In this document: positions 1-9,555 of the stretch, piece after piece
Position numbering within the stretch: the first letter of the stretch is position 1
Layout: each line of letters begins with the position of its first letter
Source of the DNA: Chrysemys picta bellii
Taxonomy: Eukaryota > Chordata > Testudines > Emydidae
Assembly: GCF_011386835.1 (NCBI RefSeq)
Contig: NC_088792.1
Span: forward strand, 219,886,394-219,950,393
DNA: 64,000 nt
Direction of reading: 5' to 3'
Position numbers and translations under genes: made by a program
The notes under the pieces: model-generated
The model's input: only the letters and a program-made list of their open reading frames with translations
Told to the model about the DNA's origin: nothing
Database searches by the model: none

Positions 1-65
1 TTTTTTCTCTGGTCCAATCACTATCTATGGTTGTTATGAATTGCCACAATGAATGACAATGAATA

Positions 66-158
66 AAGAAGAACAGGAGTACTTGTGGCACCTTAGAGAC
101 TAACAAATTTATTAGAGCATAAGCTTTCGTGGACTACAGCCCACTTCTTCTGAAACCT
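66..158 (-). mobile_element. Retroposed Penelope-like/SINE 3' tail with hammerhead-like fold
   Basis: A 93-bp insertion is flanked by a perfect 11-bp direct repeat, GACAATGAATA, at 55-65 and 159-169, which is a target-site duplication. On the minus strand it holds the motif GTGGGC-TGTA-GTCCAC followed by GAAAGC, preceded by AGAAGA. This resembles the stem II and GAAA parts of a hammerhead ribozyme, as reported for Penelope-like elements. The first core box reads CAGAAGA rather than CTGATGA, so this copy is unlikely to cleave. The sequence type is very common in turtle and crocodile genomes as I remember it. The class (Penelope tail or SINE mobilised by it) is inference; the insertion boundaries are seen directly. 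Confidence 0.7.
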
Positions 159-176
159 GACAATGAATAGTCATTT

Positions 177-310
177 GGCCAGAGAGAGACGTGAGAATGA
201 CTTTACAACCCGGTAGTTAGATCACTTCTCCATATCAGGCAAGGGTGGAATTGAACTCTGGTTTACCTATAGCCTAGATGAGTGCCCTCACCACGGGACT
301 GAAAGGGAAG
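177..310 (-). repeat. Diverged tRNA-like SINE/palindromic repeat
   Basis: On the minus strand the segment has a box-A-like stretch (TGGTGAGGGCACTCATC) and a box-B-like stretch (AGAGTTCAATTCC) at tRNA-like spacing. It starts with GGCCAGAGAGAGA, also found at about 20,700, so the two are old copies of one family. It is too diverged to be a working tRNA gene, and the ends are approximate. Confidence 0.5.
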
Positions 311-1308
311 GTTGACACCACCACCAAATCACCTTCCTCTGACCACTTTGTGAATCTAGCCTGAAAAAAATCCCTTTTAGGTGAAATGGAACATGTTTTA
401 TTCAATTCCAAACAGATATTTTCCATTAACTGAAAGTTTTTTTAATATTTGGATTTGATTTGACCCTAAACAATGTTTTAAAAAAATTTCAGAACTGCCA
501 GCAAACTGAAAATCAGTTATTTGTCCATCTCTTCCATACATTCTAGAATACCTCATTCTCCAAAAAGGGGTAAACAGAAAGACTGTAGCCTCCCCTTTTT
601 CCTGCATGTGTAAGAGGAAATTGATGTGTTTAAAATAAATTACTATTTCATTCTTAATTTTAACAGTTCATTTCAGTGGAATTACACTGCTGTAAAACTG
701 TTGTAATAGAGTAGAGAATCAGTCCTGTCTACCCAGCAGGACTGCGAGGGACTTTTGGGTATAAGGAAACTTTCTGGACACACCTAATGTATCCATTGTA
801 GTCTAGAAGATGTAGTAGAGCATAGTTTCCTTTTAGAGATTTTGAACATGCTGTGGTATCTTCTCCCAAGGGTAAAAGAAGGTACCCTGTCTTTGATTCA
901 GACCTGGAAACACCATAAGATATATTTACATACTGAATCATAAAAAGAATTTTCTTTGAAGTGGACACACAAGAATGTTGGAAGTCTGTTGCATTTTGAA
1001 GTTTCACCTGTGTTGCTCATTTCAAGCTGTCATTCAGTGAATTCAGCAGTGTCACTAATGTCTTGTAGTCTTGAATTTTTATTGATGCCTTAGATGTTGC
1101 CGTAGTCAGTTAGTACAATTGAAATATATCAAGCATGCTTTGAAAAGTTGCCTATGCCTTCATTGAAAGCATTTGATTCACCTGAAGCTTTCAGTAATTT
1201 ATGGGTAAAGGGAATTGCTGATGCACTTGGTGGAGTTTGACTCAACTTTTAAATTTATTTCATAGAAATCATTTCAAGGTTAAGGCCCACATTGTCCAAT
1301 CTAGCCTC
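311..1308. other. No feature recognised
   Basis: AT-rich sequence without a convincing open frame, splice-flanked exon, or repeat I can name. The short frames on the minus strand here lack any motif. Confidence 0.5.
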
Positions 1309-1484
1309 TGATTTTGGCTGCCTCAGTTTTTGGATACCTTACTTAAGGGTGTAAGAACAAACATTCAGAAGTGCAGAGAACCCACAGCTCTGACTAACTT
1401 CAACTGGAGTTATAGCTGCTCAGTGCTTAGGAAAATCAGAGCTATTGTCAATTATGCATCCAAAAACAGAGGCAGCCAAAATCT
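1309..1484. repeat. Old inverted repeat
   Basis: Two 29-nt arms (1309-1337 and 1456-1484) are inverted copies with two mismatches by eye; the left arm begins TGATTTTGGCTGCCTCAGTT. They are separated by about 120 bp. This looks like an ancient amniote foldback or DNA-transposon relic. No target duplication is visible. Confidence 0.55.
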
Positions 1485-2184
1485 GAAGCCGCCCTCGAAA
1501 ATTTGGGCCTACGTACGTAAAAGAAAGGGTGGGGGTGGGGACAATGACTAAAGAAAAGTATAAGAGACATGGAATGTAAGTGGGAATCAATACTATTCTT
1601 TAGAAACCGTTGACTTTAAGAAACTTGAATGTCAATCCCACACTGTGTAGTATATGGGGTGAACTGCAGCACCCACATAGAGCCCATGGATTCAGTGGGC
1701 TTAGCAGGTTCAGCAGTCTAACCATGTGCTACACAATTCAGGATTGGGCCTAAAATAACATCTAGTGAAAATTGCATACATGGTCTTGTGAAAAAAAATA
1801 CACAAAATTATGTCCGCAAAATTTCTTATTGTCCTTTTTTTTTTTTTGCTCGCTTGTTTAATAAGACCTAGATTGAACAAGATACATGATGACCTTTTTA
1901 GCTTGTGAATTGACCTGCTGGAATTGATGAGACTGAGATGTACTTAAAGTTAGGCATAAGCTTAAGTACATTGCTGAATGGGGGCCTAAAATGCAGTCAT
2001 GCACTTTTATACAGATTTGGTCATTAAGTCCACTGCAGAATTCCTCATGCTGGAGTGAAGAGTACCTCTGTGCAGTACACTGTAATGATGCTTGGAATCT
2101 GTAACCTTTGAGAGGCAGACCTTCTCCCAAGGAACACATAGGAAAAGAAAACAACCTTTTTATTTTGTATTTGATATACTAAGT
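1485..2184. other. No gene; possible ancient repeat traces
   Basis: No coding signal. The part near 1,640-1,790 has the feel of an old dispersed repeat but I cannot name it. Confidence 0.4.
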
Positions 2185-2192
2185 ACCTAGAG

Positions 2193-2862
2193 CAGTAGTT
2201 CTCAGACTTATTTGATCGCACCCCCCGTTCTTTGTGTCTGTAGTAGTTTATGTGCCCCTCCTCCCGCCACACGTACATATACTGATTTAAAAAAAAAAAT
2301 CTCTGATGATCTCTGGCTGCCCAGCTGTGAAGGCAGCACTGTCACTGCGAGTAGCAGCAGAGAAGTAAGAATGGCACGGTATGGTATTGTCATCCTTAAT
2401 TTGCTGCTGCTGCTGGTGACACTGCCTTCAGAATTAGTTGCCTGAAAAGTGGATGCCCTTTCATCCAGCTGTTGGCCAGATGCCCAGCTCTGAAGGCAGT
2501 GCTGCCACCAGCAGTAGCAGAGAAGTAAGGGTGGCAATACCATTCCATTCCACCCTCCCTCCTGCGCTGCTGCTGGCGGCGGTGCTGCCTTCAGAGCTGG
2601 GTGGAGGGAGAGCGGTGATTCCTGAAAGCAGTGTCACCACCACCAGCACAGAAGAAAGGGTGGCATGGAATATACAACTGGATGAACACATCTGCAAAAT
2701 TTGCTCTGTATGCCCTGACCAACCAGCAAAAAATATGTGATTTCTCTATGATTTAAGTAGACCCCTATTCAGTGCTGTGGGTAAAATGTGTGCAGTAAGG
2801 TTTTTTTTATAAAGCATTTCACGACCTCCTGAATACATTCCATGCCAGTTTGAGGACCTCTG
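2193..2862. mobile_element. Non-autonomous hAT element with internal foldbacks
   Basis: The left end reads CAGTAGTTCTCAGACTT and the right end, on the other strand, CAGAGGTCCTCAAACTGG. These are Charlie-type hAT termini. Flanks ACCTAGAG (2185-2192) and GCCTAGAG (2863-2870) match at 7 of 8 positions, as expected for the 8-bp hAT duplication. Inside, a unit with the core CTCTGAAGGCAGTGCTGCCA recurs about three times in alternating orientation (about 2316-2660), so the element can fold into large hairpins. Open frames in this part come from the GC-rich units and are not genes. No transposase remains. Confidence 0.75.
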
Positions 2863-2870
2863 GCCTAGAG

Positions 2871-3587
2871 GATCAAACGGAGTTCTGTAATTTACCATTA
2901 GTATTCCAAATAATATTCAAGTTTATAAAGCTTTTACAGAGACTGTCCAACAAAGGGCCGTACTGTGTCCCATCCTCCACATCTAATGTAAAGGAACAGA
3001 GGAGGTAGAAGGTACCCCTTTACTCACTTGCCCCACTGTGCTTCCTCCCTCATGCAGGTGCGCAGGAGGGGGCAGAGCCTTCACTCTGCCCCATCCTTCC
3101 AATGTGCATCAGCATGGCATAGTTCTGCTGGTACGTTGGGGTGCTCATGCTGTAACAGGTATAGAACCCAGAACAGTGGGGAGACTGGGAGAGGGATTCC
3201 TCTGTGGTCTAGGTTGCACACAGATGATCAAGCCCAATTGCTTTAGTTTTATATTGTTTCACAATCAGTTGCTGATATGGATTAAAATCTTGGTATGTGG
3301 ATTCTAAATCAAAGAAAACTTAGTTTTAAAACATTTAAAACAAGTTTTATCTGTTTTTTGGGGGCGTGGAGGGGTTGTTCTGGATTCTAAGACATTTATC
3401 ATTCAGATAATCATTCAGCAACAGCATGATCTGAGACTCTTAATTCTCTCTGAAAGATACTGCAGGGGGTGTTTTGATTTTATTTTGGCTCCCATGTTAC
3501 ATACATGTAAGCAGAGATTAAATGTGGCAGAGATTTTCTTCTGTTCAGAAATACAGAGTTATAGGGGAGATTTTTAGAGACACAAAG
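2871..3587. other. No feature recognised
   Basis: Unique-looking AT-rich sequence with a G-rich spot near 3,358-3,375. No exon or repeat boundary can be supported. Confidence 0.4.
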
Positions 3588-3662
3588 GGCAAATTAGGCA
3601 CCTATTGGCTTTCAGAGGGAGTTGAGTACGCAACTGCCCCTAGTGCCTTTGAAAATCTCTGC
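3588..3662. repeat. Ancient 'TTAGGCACC' repeat fragment
   Basis: Contains TTAGGCACCTATTGGCTTTC and TGCCTTTGAAAATCTCTG, a weakly palindromic motif typical of very old dispersed amniote repeats and similar in style to 5,083-5,185. Family name unknown to me. Confidence 0.4.
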
Positions 3663-3897
3663 TTACATGCTGCATAGAACATCTAAAAACCTGTCATTTT
3701 TCCGGTATTGGTGCTCCTAATTAGAGAGAGTTTAAAAATATCAACATATGGGGAAAATATTTCAATGATTATACATTTGCTTTCTAAAAGGAAACTTTCT
3801 GTAAGCTTGAAAGGCAAGTGTGTCGCAATTACTAGTCCTCTTGGAAAATGTAGGTCTGATAGCATCCTATCACATCTGTGTGTTTATTTTTAAAATA

Positions 3898-4078
3898 CAC
3901 CTCTACCCCGATATAACGCGACCTGATATAACATGAATTCGGATATAACGTGGCAAAACAGTGCTCCTGGAGAGGGGGGGGTATGCACACTCTGGCAAGT
4001 TCAATATAACGCGGTTTCACCTATAACGCAATAAGATTTTTTGGCTCCCGAGGACAGCGTTATATCGGGGTAGAGGTG
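3898..4078. mobile_element. Tigger-like (Tc1/mariner) miniature element
   Basis: A 181-bp element has perfect 22-bp terminal inverted repeats starting CACCTCTACCCCGATATAAC, at 3898-3919 and 4057-4078. It is bounded by TA on both sides (3896-3897 and 4079-4080), the Tc1/mariner target duplication. The motif GATATAACGCG recurs inside in altered forms. No transposase is encoded. The perfect ends suggest a younger copy than its neighbours. Confidence 0.85.
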
Positions 4079-4370
4079 TATGTTTAAAGAGTGATATAAA
4101 ATTATGGCCTCCACTAAGGTTGCCAATGGAAATAGGAGGCTGAGAAATACACTCATACAACGTGCTGGAACCTTCTCACATGCAGCTAGTTCTGCATATA
4201 GGCTGGGAGGGCATTTCAAGTACGGTCCACTCCTTACTGATTTCATTAGGCAAGCTGGCATTTTGCAGAGTGTTATCTAAAGTTGAGGTAAGATGACTTT
4301 GCTATATTAAATATAAGTGTTAGAGGAAGAGAAACAGCTGTATTTTAAAGTACTCCACCACAGGTTTAAG

Positions 4371-4441
4371 GGCCTAATCCAAAACCCAATGAAGACAGTG
4401 GAGAGACTCCCATTGATTTCAATGGGTTTTGTATCTGGGCC
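4371..4441. repeat. Ancient palindromic repeat (CCCATTGA...TTCAATGGG)
   Basis: A foldback of the form GGCCTAATCCAAAACCCAAT ... ATTTCAATGGGTTTTGTATC. Related copies are at 38,424-38,498 and 59,810-59,857. It is short, old and widely dispersed, and its mobilising class is unknown to me. Confidence 0.55.
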
Positions 4442-5004
4442 ATATAATATATCACAGCTATTTATGTTGACTATTTAAATGTTTATTTTTACCTGGACTG
4501 TTCTTCCCCCAGCTTCTGACTCAAACTTTCTCTTCTAAGGCTCTGTGTAACAGATAATTAGTTCAGAGTAGGGCCACTTACCAGTGTGATGGGGAGGGGG
4601 ACAGAAAAGGAGGAAAGTTGGCCAAACAGCCAAAGCCTAACCTAGAGACGAGGATTGAAATAAAAGCACCAAGGGAGAAGAAAAATACAAAGGGGAAGAA
4701 AAGACAGGTGGGGGACATAAAGAGGGGAAATAAATGGAAAAGGACCCTCAACAAGCAGTAGTGAGAAAGAAAGAGATTGATATAAAATTAAGGGAAGAGG
4801 CCGCAGAGATATCATGCTTCTATATAAAATTCTAGCAGTGGCCCCAATTCAGCAGAGTATTTAATTTTAAATGCTTTTTATATTTTAAATAAATCTTATG
4901 AAATGTTCAGTAAACAAGAAATGTATAGGACAGGGGAAAGGGGTGAACTGGGTGTTCTCATTCAGTAAAGTATTTAGGCACATATCTAACTTCAAGCACA
5001 TACC
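4442..5004. other. No gene; purine-rich stretch
   Basis: Positions about 4,590-4,790 are strongly purine-biased on the plus strand (runs of GGGGAGGGGGACAGAAAAGG type). No open frame or repeat unit can be supported. Confidence 0.45.
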
Positions 5005-5082
5005 TGGGATTTGGGAGACCAAGGTTTGTTTCCCTACTCCACCACAGATACCCTGTGTGATACTGGACAAATAACTGGGGGC

Positions 5083-5185
5083 CAATTTTAAAAGGTATTT
5101 AGGTGTCTAGAGATGCAGAGAGGTGTTTTTGCTAAGCTTATTAGGCTTGCATCTTTAGGTGCCTAAATACCTTTAAATATCTGCC
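5083..5185. repeat. Palindromic element inside the MIR relic
   Basis: Arms AAAGGTATTTAGGTG and CACCTAAATACCTTT-like (seen as GGTGCCTAAATACCTTTAAA on the plus strand), with GATGCA near the centre of both arms, form a foldback. It interrupts MIR-like sequence on both sides, so it is likely an insertion, but no clear duplication was found. Confidence 0.45.
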
Positions 5186-5666
5186 CCTTAGTCTCTCCTT
5201 GCCTCAATTCCCCCCATGTGCAAAATGGGGATAATAACATTTCCATACCACATAGAGGTGTTGTGGATAAGTATGTTGACGTCACTAGGCATCACCCTAG
5301 GTAACTCGGGAGGGTGGAAGGCCACTAAGTGTCAATGAAGCCTTCCTGCACTAGGCCTAAGTGAACCAAACTCTATCCTTCCATGTTTAAACTCTAATCA
5401 ACCTCAAAAGCCAGGTGCAATTGGAATATGTAAGCAACCAGTTATCTGTGTGCAACCCCCTGCTCAAGCAGTAATAATGAGTCCTGCATGTTTCTGGCTG
5501 AAGGGAAAAAGGACAAGATAACGGTTTAAAGAAGTTACTAACAAGCTAGGCTTATAGCTGCCAAGAATGACTTAACTATTACCAGGGATGGGAGGGGTAG
5601 AGGGAGGAAGGGGGGGAGAAAGGGAGGGCTAGAGCGGAAAGGGGGGGGTGAGGCTTAACTGCAAAA

Positions 5667-5676
5667 TGTATAAAAG
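5667..5676 (+). promoter_or_regulatory. TATA box of the solo LTR
   Basis: TGTATAAAAG lies about 75 bp before the AATAAA signal and just after the G-rich run. It is a good core-promoter match within the LTR. Activity is unknown. Confidence 0.6.
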
Positions 5677-5747
5677 AAGAAAAACTGTTCCTGTTAGTGT
5701 GCTTGATCTGAGACGTGCCTGTCTCCTTGCACCGCTTTGGGATCCCA

Positions 5748-5753
5748 AATAAA
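5748..5753 (+). other. Polyadenylation signal of the solo LTR
   Basis: AATAAA followed by a GT-rich stretch (CTTTGTTTGCTTCTC, then GTGTGTTT). This is a normal LTR arrangement marking R. Confidence 0.6.
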
Positions 5754-5930
5754 CTTTGTTTGCTTCTCCCCCGGTGTGTTTATTGGCGCGAAGCACACCG
5801 GGCAACGGACCCGCTGTTGCTTTGCCTCGGGCACTCTGTGCTGGCAACAAGTATATTAAAGATGGTGATATACTCACACACTATAGTGATGGGAGCCATC
5901 TAAGTATCTTAGGTAGATAGATGAGTAATC

Positions 5931-7749
5931 CCATTGATTCAGAGAAGAGTGGCCCATTTTAAGATACGGTGCATTGCTTACCTACATCTCTGTGACTTCT
6001 ATCACAGTGATGTTGAACAATGTGATTCTTTTCACAAAGTTGTGTTGTTTATACTTTAAGAAATAAACAGAAGAAGAATTCCTAATTCATTTGGTTTAGA
6101 AGGGCCGCAAAAAAATCCCTCTTGACTTGTGTAGGCTCACAGGGAAACAGAACAAGTGGCATTCTATCAAAATCTGTCACTGTGCATTGATGCTTCCTGC
6201 TTGTGTGGACAACTGCTATGTGGCATTGACTGTTCATGAATGTTGCTTTTCTGTCCCTGACATTGCCAACAGAATATTACCTTGCATCATACCCTCATCC
6301 AGGAAGTCTCAGCTTCTTGATACAAATGCTTGATATATACAGCATGGTAATGTATAGATTTTTTCCCCCTTCATCTAACATTCTTCATTTGCTCTTTATC
6401 CCCTTTCCTCTCTCTACATACACACAATCTTTGCTTGTTGCTCTCTTGGTTTCCATACAGCTAGAGTTAAGATCTATGACTCAATCTCTTGCATATTTGC
6501 TTGCCTGCAGGATCCAACTTTTCTAATCAATCTGTCTGACTAGTTAAGACTATTTCCAGAAAATCTATTATCTTTGTATCTAAATGCTTTTATCTAAGCA
6601 CCTATACACTGCAATAGATCAAATCCATACTTTTATCTGCCTGACTTTTGCCAACAGACATTCAAAATCCTGCTTTGACTCAAATGCCAAATGGAGCTGT
6701 AGAGAGACAAGTGACAAGCATCCTAAATGGTTTTAGGAATAGCCCTTGATTTTCAAAATTTGCATAGTACAGCACTATTTCTTTAATTAGTATTTTACTG
6801 GGAATGCTGGGGTAAACCCAAGCTGTTTACATGGTTAGCATAAAGTGGCAAGGAATATGACACACAATGGTCACAATGAAACCTAATTTGCCAACACTTA
6901 CCATATAGCTACATCTAAGATTACCATAGAATTTCCTTACACTTACAATAGGAGACTGTCTGTGGTAACAGCAGGCAAATGTGACATTTTAATGGCTGCT
7001 GTATAGTGATTGCAACTATAATGTTGTCATTTATCAAGGATTGTTGCACAGTAGTGGCTACATTACCACAGTTATTTCTCATTCTAGATAAAGGGAAAAT
7101 CTATGGTATTTCATATGTCACTGCATCCTAACATCTAGAAAATACTGACTTTCTAATAGCAACCACTGTATCTTGCATAAGGGCCCATCTGGACAGGTTA
7201 TATCTATTTGCAAAATTTCTGAATAATGGAGAGAATATACTGTAATCCAGGCCACATTTGGATACTGTTGTCTTTTGCAACCAATCATTTGTGAAACCCA
7301 ACAGCCGCTCAAGCCACTCTCATTCAACAGGAATTTTAATGAATTTATACACTCATCAATACAGATGGCTTCATAAGCAAAAGTGAGATTAGAGCACCTG
7401 CTTTCTCCAATGTGAATTCCACAATTGCAGCCATCAACTTCACACTAAATGTGTATTATCATCAGAGTATAAAGTTCAGACAGGTATAGCTAGCTACTCT
7501 ATTATACTTTTTCTAATCATGATTGCTGGTTTCTGGGAATAACAGGCAAGTTACTAGAGTTAAACAAATATGTATGGAAGTTCCTTTAGAACTTTATGTG
7601 ACAGATTGAGTAAAATTCTCTTTCTCTTTCATAGGCTATTGGTTGTAGTATTTTCCTTTTTCCATACAGTCACAGGACTGTGCTTGCTAATAACCCTTTA
7701 TTTCATACACTTCAGTTAATGACTTTATACTGGTATGTGACCATACACT
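5931..7749. other. No feature recognised
   Basis: AT-rich sequence. Short frames such as 6,236-6,526 have no motif, no composition bias and no splice context I would trust. Confidence 0.45.
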
Positions 7750-7845
7750 CACTGTCCCTCAGTTTCTGCTCATCCAATTGGGGGATAATATTACCCACTT
7801 CTGTAAAGTGCTTTGAGTCTATGGATTAAAAGCATAATAACATTG
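7750..7845 (+). repeat. MIR relic, 3' part
   Basis: CCTCAGTTTCTGCTCATCCA, GGGGGATAATATTACCCAC and TGTAAAGTGCTTTGAGTCTA follow the MIR 3' consensus in order. Ancient amniote SINE; assignment by eye. Confidence 0.65.
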
Positions 7846-8013
7846 TTAAATATTGTTTTTTATGCTGTTTGTATGTTTTCTGCCTTTTGGTAGAGCCCAG
7901 GGAAAAGGATGAGGGGACAACTTCAGGCATTAACTATCATGTTTGAAATACCTATTTTAGATTCTAGGGAAACACAGCTCCATAACTTGCAGAGAAAACA
8001 AGTTCAGAAAGTG

Positions 8014-8309
8014 ATCGAGTTTCTACACTTAAAACATTGGTTGATGTAGCGATGGTGCTCAGGAGTGTGAAAAATCTGCATCCTTCAGCACCATAGCTAT
8101 ACTGTCCTAGCTCCCAGTGTAGACGCAGCTAGGTTGATGAAAGGAATGCTTCCATTGACCTCTAGTTACTGTTACTAGGGAGGTGGAGTTCCTACAGAAA
8201 AGGAAAAATCCCTCCATCACCAGACTTTGTCCCCACTGTGGGGTTACAGCATCAAAGCTATGGTGGCATAACTATGATGCTGTAGCACCCACAGTATAGA
8301 CATGGCCTC
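8014..8309. mobile_element. Miniature DNA element, Harbinger-like, diverged
   Basis: The right end, read on the other strand, is GGCCATGTCTATACTGTGGG, close to the GTCTACACTAC ends at 13,795 and 26,913. The left end (TTTCTACACTTAAAAC) is diverged. Inside, GTGTGAAAAATCTGCATCC parallels GTGTGAAAAATCCACACC in the 26,913 element, so both belong to one family. No coding capacity. Ends are approximate and no duplication was found. Confidence 0.6.
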
Positions 8310-8847
8310 AGTCTGGTGCGATGATGTTTGTTTTCAAAGCTAGCATGCACACTGTTGAAAATAGTCTGCCATTATTGCCAAGTAATTCTTAATTACCCAG
8401 CCACAACACAGCTTTTGAGACACAATATCTCCTATGTTAGTAATGGATGGGTTTTGTCTGTGTATCCTTTCTCTCCTCCAGCTTTCAAATTCACTTCTCA
8501 TTTATCTTGATATCTAATTCCATTGTGATATGCTGGCTATGGATATGAGTGGAAATTTGAAAACAAGTCCCCCAAGATAGATTGGTTGGAGGAATTATTT
8601 TCCATGCCAGAGCCTGTTTTGTATTTAACATTTCATTATCAGTACTTCTTGTTTTATCACTTGCCAGAAATCCAAATGAACAATTCAGGGCCAGAGTCAC
8701 TAACTTCATCAATTATATCTCAATTATATCTCACTTTGACAGTGAGGAACCCCATGGGGATTCAACCTACAGAAGATTATCCGTTTTCTCTTTATGTTTC
8801 TGCTGGCAGAAGGAGGAAGCAATTTTAGCTGCAAATATGCATGCGTA
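8310..8847. other. No feature recognised
   Basis: AT-rich sequence with overlapping short frames at 8,582-8,848 that show no family motif. Confidence 0.45.
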
Positions 8848-9036
8848 ACACCAACAGACCCCGGTCGTCGACGGGTGGGATCGAACCTGGGACCTTTGGA
8901 GCTAAATGCATGAGCCTCTGCTGCAGGAGCTAAAAGCCATATGGCTGTTAGCCAAGGCTGTAGAGCAGACTCATTAATATCTCTCTACGTGCTCTCTGTG
9001 CCACTAGATGGGACAGAACACCACACCCAGGAGGTG
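8848..9036 (-). mobile_element. tRNA-derived SINE
   Basis: On the minus strand a box-A-like TTTTAGCTCCTGCAGCAGAG is followed after about 30 nt by a clean box B, AGGTTCGATCCCACC, giving an internal RNA polymerase III promoter. The tRNA-like part is embedded in a longer unit with GTTCTGTCCCATCTAGTGGC upstream. It is not a real tRNA gene because no cloverleaf closes. A turtle SINE family is likely; the exact name and ends are not certain. Confidence 0.65.
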
Positions 9037-9266
9037 TGTGGGTTACACATGAGCTTAGCTTTAAGTGTGTGAGCAGTCGAGTTGACTTCAGTGCAACCAC
9101 TTAAAGTCAAGCTTGTGTAAATGTTTGCAGGATTGTGGCCTTTTATTCTTGCTAGAGTTCCATAGGCATGAGACAATACAAGAAGGCACATACACGGCTG
9201 CTCTGACAACAGTTCTTTCCCAGTCAGTGCTGCCCACTTCTTGGACTGGATGGCATCCTGTGTCTA

Positions 9267-9553
9267 GGGTGACCAGATGGGATGAAGAAAATATCGGGCC
9301 ACATGGGGGGGGGGGCGCCCCGCCAGCGAAGAAAAAAAAAAAAGGAGTCAGAGTCCCACTGGCAGTGGGGGAGGGGGAAAAAAAAGCGGAGTCCCGCCGG
9401 CAGAACAAAACAAAACAAAACAAAACAAACAAGCAAAAAACAGGAGTGTGAAATATCGGGACAAATTGCGTCCCGACCAAACATTGGTTGGGACGTGGGA
9501 CAAACACCTAAAAATCGTGACAGTCCCGATTTTATCGGGATGTCTGGTCACCC
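9267..9553. mobile_element. Non-autonomous DNA element with GGGTGACCAGA ends
   Basis: The left end GGGTGACCAGATGGGATG and right end CATCTGGTCACCC-like (plus strand GATGTCTGGTCACCC) are inverted copies. TA lies directly outside both (9265-9266 and 9554-9555), fitting Tc1/mariner, although a hAT assignment is not excluded. The interior holds a poly-A/AACAA-rich tract, GGGCGCCCCGCC, and two palindromes: GTCCCGACCAAAC/GGTTGGGAC at about 9,470-9,497, and CCCGATTTTATCGGG. No protein is encoded. Confidence 0.7.
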
Positions 9554-9555
9554 TA

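Larger units (their letters stand above)
5274..5849 (+). mobile_element. Retroviral solo LTR with 4-bp target duplication
   Basis: A 576-bp segment begins TGTTGACG and ends GGCAACA, flanked by AGTA at 5270-5273 and 5850-5853. A 4-bp duplication is usual for gammaretrovirus-like elements. It carries TGTATAAAAG at about 5667-5676 and AATAAA at 5748-5753, in the order and spacing of U3 promoter and R polyadenylation signal. No internal genes remain, so it is the product of LTR-LTR recombination. A very G-rich run (5,587-5,652) precedes the TATA box. Confidence 0.85.
5005..5930 (+). repeat. MIR-type SINE relic split by two insertions
   Basis: Pieces of a MIR-like consensus (GATACTGGACAAATAAC, then GTGCAAAATGGGGATAATAA, then TTAAAGATGGTGATATACTC) are collinear but interrupted. 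The interruptions are a palindromic element at 5,083-5,185 and a retroviral solo LTR at 5,274-5,849. The collinearity across the LTR supports the LTR borders. MIR assignment is by eye. Confidence 0.55.

Noticed and set aside
8900..8990. Real tRNA gene in the SINE at 8.9 kb
   Set aside because: Box A and box B are present but acceptor and anticodon stems do not pair; it is a tRNA-derived SINE.
9088..9507. Long Phe/Pro-rich frames on both strands
   Set aside because: They run through the A-rich and G-rich tracts of a miniature DNA element; no motif and equal openness on both strands.
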